From Oscillospiraceae bacterium (GTDB lineage: Bacteria; Bacillota; Clostridia; Oscillospirales; Ruminococcaceae): DNA of 64,000 nucleotides. Below are positions 61,133 through 64,000 of this stretch, in pieces (position 1 is the first letter of the stretch; every line of letters begins with the position of its first letter). The stretch lies in assembly GCA_022835495.1 (NCBI GenBank), contig BQOK01000001.1, positions 2,046,001-2,110,000 on the forward strand, given 5' to 3'. Both the position numbers and the translations under genes were made by a program. Under the pieces are notes generated by a model. The model saw only the letters and a list, made by a program, of their open reading frames with translations, did not search any database and was not told the DNA's origin.

Positions 61133-64000
61133 TTAGAAAAAGCTCACCTGGCTGGTGTCCGGCAGGGCGCCCAGCGCGCCCACGCTTTTCAGGTTCTCCA
61201 TCACCGCGCTGGAAACACCGCTGGCCTGCTGCAGCTCCTCAATGGAAAGATATTCCTGCCCTTTTGCCGTGGCATTTTCCAGCGCCACAGCCGCGGCCTC
61301 GCCCACGCCTTTCAATGCGGCAAAGGGCAGCCGCACCTTGCCGTCCTCCACCATATAGCGGGTGGCGTGGCTTTTCCCCAATTCAATGGGCAAAAACTCG
61401 TATCCGCGCACCAGCATTTCATTCACCAGCTGAAGCGACACCTGGATGTCCTCGTCCTTTGCCTTTTTTTCTTCCCGCAGGCGCGCCTCCACCTCTTTTA
61501 GGTGCTTTTGCGCCACCTTGGCGCCCCCCACCGCGGCCTCATAGTCGATATCGTCGCCGCGCACGGTAAAATACGTGGCATAAAACGCCTGGGGATGGTA
61601 GACCTTGAACCACATCAGGCGGATTGCCGCGATCAGGTACGCCACGGCATGCGCCTTGGGGAACATGTATTTTATCTTGCGGCAGGACTCCATGTACCAA
61701 TCCGGCACGCCGCAGGCCTTCATCGCCTCCTCTGCTCCCGGTGGAAATCCGTTTTTGGCCACCTTGCCCTTGCGGGTCAGCTCCATCACATTGAACGCCA
61801 TTTTGGGTTCCAGGCCCTTATGCAGCAGGTAGGTCATAATGCTGTCGCGGCAGCCGATCACGTCCGAAATGGTGCAGGTGCCGGTCTTGATCAGATCCTG
61901 GGCGTTGCCGTTCCACACGTCGGTGCCGTGCGACAGGCCGGAGATCTGGGTCAGATCGCTGAAGTTTTTCGGCTGCGCTTCCATCAGCATCTGGCGCACG
62001 AAGGGGGTGCCCAGCTCCGGAATTCCAAAGGTGCCGGTCTCGCTGTCGATCTGTTCGGGGGTGACCCCCAACGCCTCGGGCGAGGTGAGCAGGCTGATGA
62101 CCCTGCGGTCGTTCATGGGCACCTCTTCCATGGTGATGCCGGTCATCTCTTCCAGGTATTTGTACATGGTGGGCACGTCGTGCCCCAGCTCGTCCAGCTT
62201 TAAAAGGGTTTCGTGCAGGTATTTAAATTCAAAATGGGTGGTGAGCACGCCCTTTTCCTTGTCGTCGGCGGGGTGCTGGATCGGGCAGAAGTCCTGTATT
62301 TCGTGCACGTCCGGCACCACCACCATGCCGCCCGGGTGCTGGCCGGTGGTGCGCTTAACGCCGGTGCAGCCCAGGGTCAAGCGGTTTTCCTCGGCCCGGT
62401 TCACAATGCGGCCCCGCTCTTCCAGATACTTTTTTACGTAGCCATAGGCGGTCTTATCCTGCAGGCCGGACACGGTGCCCGCCTTGAACACAAACTCCTT
62501 GCCGAACAGCTCCTCGGTATAGCGGTGCACCTGGCTCTGATACTCGCCCGAAAAGTTCAGGTCAATGTCCGGCTCCTTGTCGCCGTCAAAGCCCAAAAAG
62601 GTTTCAAAGGGGATGTCGTGCCCGTCCACCGTGAGCTTGGCGCCGCACCGCGGGCAGTTTTTATCCGGCAGGTCAAAGCCGTCGGCCACGCTGCCGTCGG
62701 TAATGAATTCGCTGTACTGGCAATGGGGGCACAGGTAGTGGGGCGGCAGGCTGTTCACCTCGGAAATGCCGGAAAAGTGCGCCACTGCCGACGACCCCAC
62801 CGAGCCGCGGCTGCCCACCTGGTAGCCGCCCGCGTTGGAATAGGCCACCAGCTTGACCGCGATCACATACAGCACCGCAAAGCCGTGGCCGCAGATCGAA
62901 TCCAGCTCGCGCTGCAGCCGGGTCTGCACGATCTCGGGCAAAGGGTCGCCGTAATGCTTTTTGGCGGTGGACCAGGTGGCGTCGCGCAGCTGCTGTTCCG
63001 CCCCCTCGATCGAGGGCGGAAAGGTGCCTTTGGGGATGGCGCGGATGCCGCCGTCGCACATATCCGCTATCTTGTTGGGGTTTGCGACCACGATCTCAAA
63101 CGCCTTTTCAGGCGGCAGGTAATTGAACTGGGCCAGCATATCCTCGGTGGTGCGGTAATAAAGGGGCGCCTGGTTGTCGGCGTCCTTAAAGCCGTTGCCG
63201 GCCTGCAGCACCGCCCGGTAGACTGCGTCCTCCGGGTCCTGGAAATGCACGTCGCCCGTGGCCACCACCGGCTTGTTCAGCGCCTCGCCCAGGCGGATGA
63301 CCGTGCGGTTGAACTCCTGGATCTTTTCGATGGAGTCCACCAGGTGCTCCCGCAGCATGTATTCGTTGTTGCCCAGGGGCTGCACTTCCAAAAAGTCGTA
63401 ATACTCGGCAATGCGGCACAGCTCGTCAAAGCTCCGGCCGTCCACAATCGCCCTGTAAAGTTCACCCGCTTCACAGGCGGAACCAATGAGCAGGCCCTCC
63501 CTGCACTGGTCCAGAACGCTGCGGGGCACCCGGGGCTTTTTAAAGAAATATTTGGTGTGGGCCTCGCTCACCAGCTTATAAAGGTTTTTGAGCCCCAGCT
63601 GGTTGCGCACCAGAATGATCAGATGGTAGTATTTCTTTTTGATCACCGCCTTGTTGCCGCCGCCGAGCCCGGTGTTGATCTGTTCCACCCGCTTGACCCC
63701 TTTCAGATTCAGATCCTCCAGCATTTTGCAGAAGATCTTTGCCAGGGCCATGGCGTCGTCCACCGCCCGGTGGTGGTTGAAGGGCTCGATCTCCAGGTGA
63801 TCGTTAATGGTGTCCAGCTTGTAATTGCGCAGGCCGAGATACAGGCTCTGCGCCATGGGCAGGGTGTCGATGTAGGCATTTTCCAGTTCAAAGCCCGCCC
63901 GCTGGGCTGCCAGACGCATAAAACGCATATCAAAATTGTGGGCGTTGTGGGCAATGAGCACCCGCCCCTTTGCAAAATCCGCAAACTGGCGAATGGCCTC
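61133..64000 (-). CDS. polC: DNA polymerase III subunit alpha, PolC type (partial, 5' end outside window)
   Basis: 955 codons up to the window edge; the reading frame is open at position 64000. The visible part starts inside the DEDD proofreading exonuclease ([23 protein letters not shown]), continues through a PHP-like region, a zinc-finger (CPHCQYSE and NCPRCG), the palm with catalytic DIDLNF, and ends with helix-hairpin-helix and C-terminal domains. This exonuclease-in-line order separates PolC from DnaE. It is the replicative polymerase of low-GC Gram-positives. The N-terminal OB and first PHP parts are missing because of the window edge. Confidence 0.96.
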   Translation of the reverse strand, partial: EAIRQFADFAKGRVLIAHNAHNFDMRFMRLAAQRAGFELENAYIDTLPMAQSLYLGLRNYKLDTINDHLEIEPFNHHRAVDDAMALAKIFCKMLEDLNLKGVKRVEQINTGLGGGNKAVIKKKYYHLIILVRNQLGLKNLYKLVSEAHTKYFFKKPRVPRSVLDQCREGLLIGSACEAGELYRAIVDGRSFDELCRIAEYYDFLEVQPLGNNEYMLREHLVDSIEKIQEFNRTVIRLGEALNKPVVATGDVHFQDPEDAVYRAVLQAGNGFKDADNQAPLYYRTTEDMLAQFNYLPPEKAFEIVVANPNKIADMCDGGIRAIPKGTFPPSIEGAEQQLRDATWSTAKKHYGDPLPEIVQTRLQRELDSICGHGFAVLYVIAVKLVAYSNAGGYQVGSRGSVGSSAVAHFSGISEVNSLPPHYLCPHCQYSEFITDGSVADGFDLPDKNCPRCGAKLTVDGHDIPFETFLGFDGDKEPDIDLNFSGEYQSQVHRYTEELFGKEFVFKAGTVSGLQDKTAYGYVKKYLEERGRIVNRAEENRLTLGCTGVKRTTGQHPGGMVVVPDVHEIQDFCPIQHPADDKEKGVLTTHFEFKYLHETLLKLDELGHDVPTMYKYLEEMTGITMEEVPMNDRRVISLLTSPEALGVTPEQIDSETGTFGIPELGTPFVRQMLMEAQPKNFSDLTQISGLSHGTDVWNGNAQDLIKTGTCTISDVIGCRDSIMTYLLHKGLEPKMAFNVMELTRKGKVAKNGFPPGAEEAMKACGVPDWYMESCRKIKYMFPKAHAVAYLIAAIRLMWFKVYHPQAFYATYFTVRGDDIDYEAAVGGAKVAQKHLKEVEARLREEKKAKDEDIQVSLQLVNEMLVRGYEFLPIELGKSHATRYMVEDGKVRLPFAALKGVGEAAAVALENATAKGQEYLSIEELQQASGVSSAVMENLKSVGALGALPDTSQVSFF

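Overview
The window is about 64 kb of GC-rich chromosome from a Firmicute of class Clostridia, most likely a gut Oscillospiraceae/Ruminococcaceae relative. This is judged from gene order and protein families, not from a database search. Markers are PolC-type DNA polymerase III, DivIVA/SepF, the order tig-clpP-clpX-lon-engB and rplS-lepB-rbgA-rnhB-yraN, split transketolase, a TIGR03960/TIGR03936 radical SAM pair, DUF1540, and candidate sporulation genes (SpoIIM-like; SpoIVFA/SpoIVFB-like). Nearly all genes lie on the minus strand. The plus-strand genes are yajC, a TIGR04086 membrane protein, the SpoIIM-like gene, DUF1540 and one pseudouridine synthase. About 30% of genes start with TTG or GTG.

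Layout. 1-1.6 kb (+): the end of yajC, a four-helix membrane protein, and a SpoIIM-like protein with a sigma-E-like promoter. 1.5-9 kb (-): xerD, the comEB-radA operon, and an operon of a solute-binding lipoprotein with a hybrid histidine kinase. 9.0-9.55 kb (-): six tRNA genes (Gly-Val-Asp-Phe-Gly-Cys). 9.7-18 kb (-): protein quality control (tig, clpP, clpX; then lon, engB, a methyltransferase, hslO). 18-23.5 kb: a metallophosphoesterase, DUF1540 (+), thrC and the rplS-lepB-rbgA-rnhB-yraN group. 23.5-30.3 kb (-): M23-M50-radical SAM-DUF2344, then a large secreted amidase. 30.4-35.8 kb (-): ppk1, comEA, split transketolase and a HAD phosphatase.

35.7-51 kb (-) holds lspA-rluD, then sepF-ylmH-divIVA-ileS with their own promoter, and further upstream miaB-ylbF-mutS-mutL-miaA and an HlyD-like adaptor. 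51-58.5 kb (-) holds radC-uvrB-uvrA followed by a response regulator and histidine kinase. 58.6-64 kb holds a divergent pseudouridine synthase (+), a perfect 58-nt palindrome, a TfoX-domain/WYL-regulator pair, and polC running off the right end.

Most of the region is housekeeping: translation, tRNA modification, proteolysis, DNA repair and cell division. I see no prophage, insertion sequence, CRISPR array or defence island. The points most worth a second look are the lipoprotein/hybrid-kinase pair without a permease, the two-component pair in the uvr operon, the structured rplS leader, the xerD promoter palindrome, terminators that overlap promoters or a ribosome-binding site, and the 58-nt palindrome.
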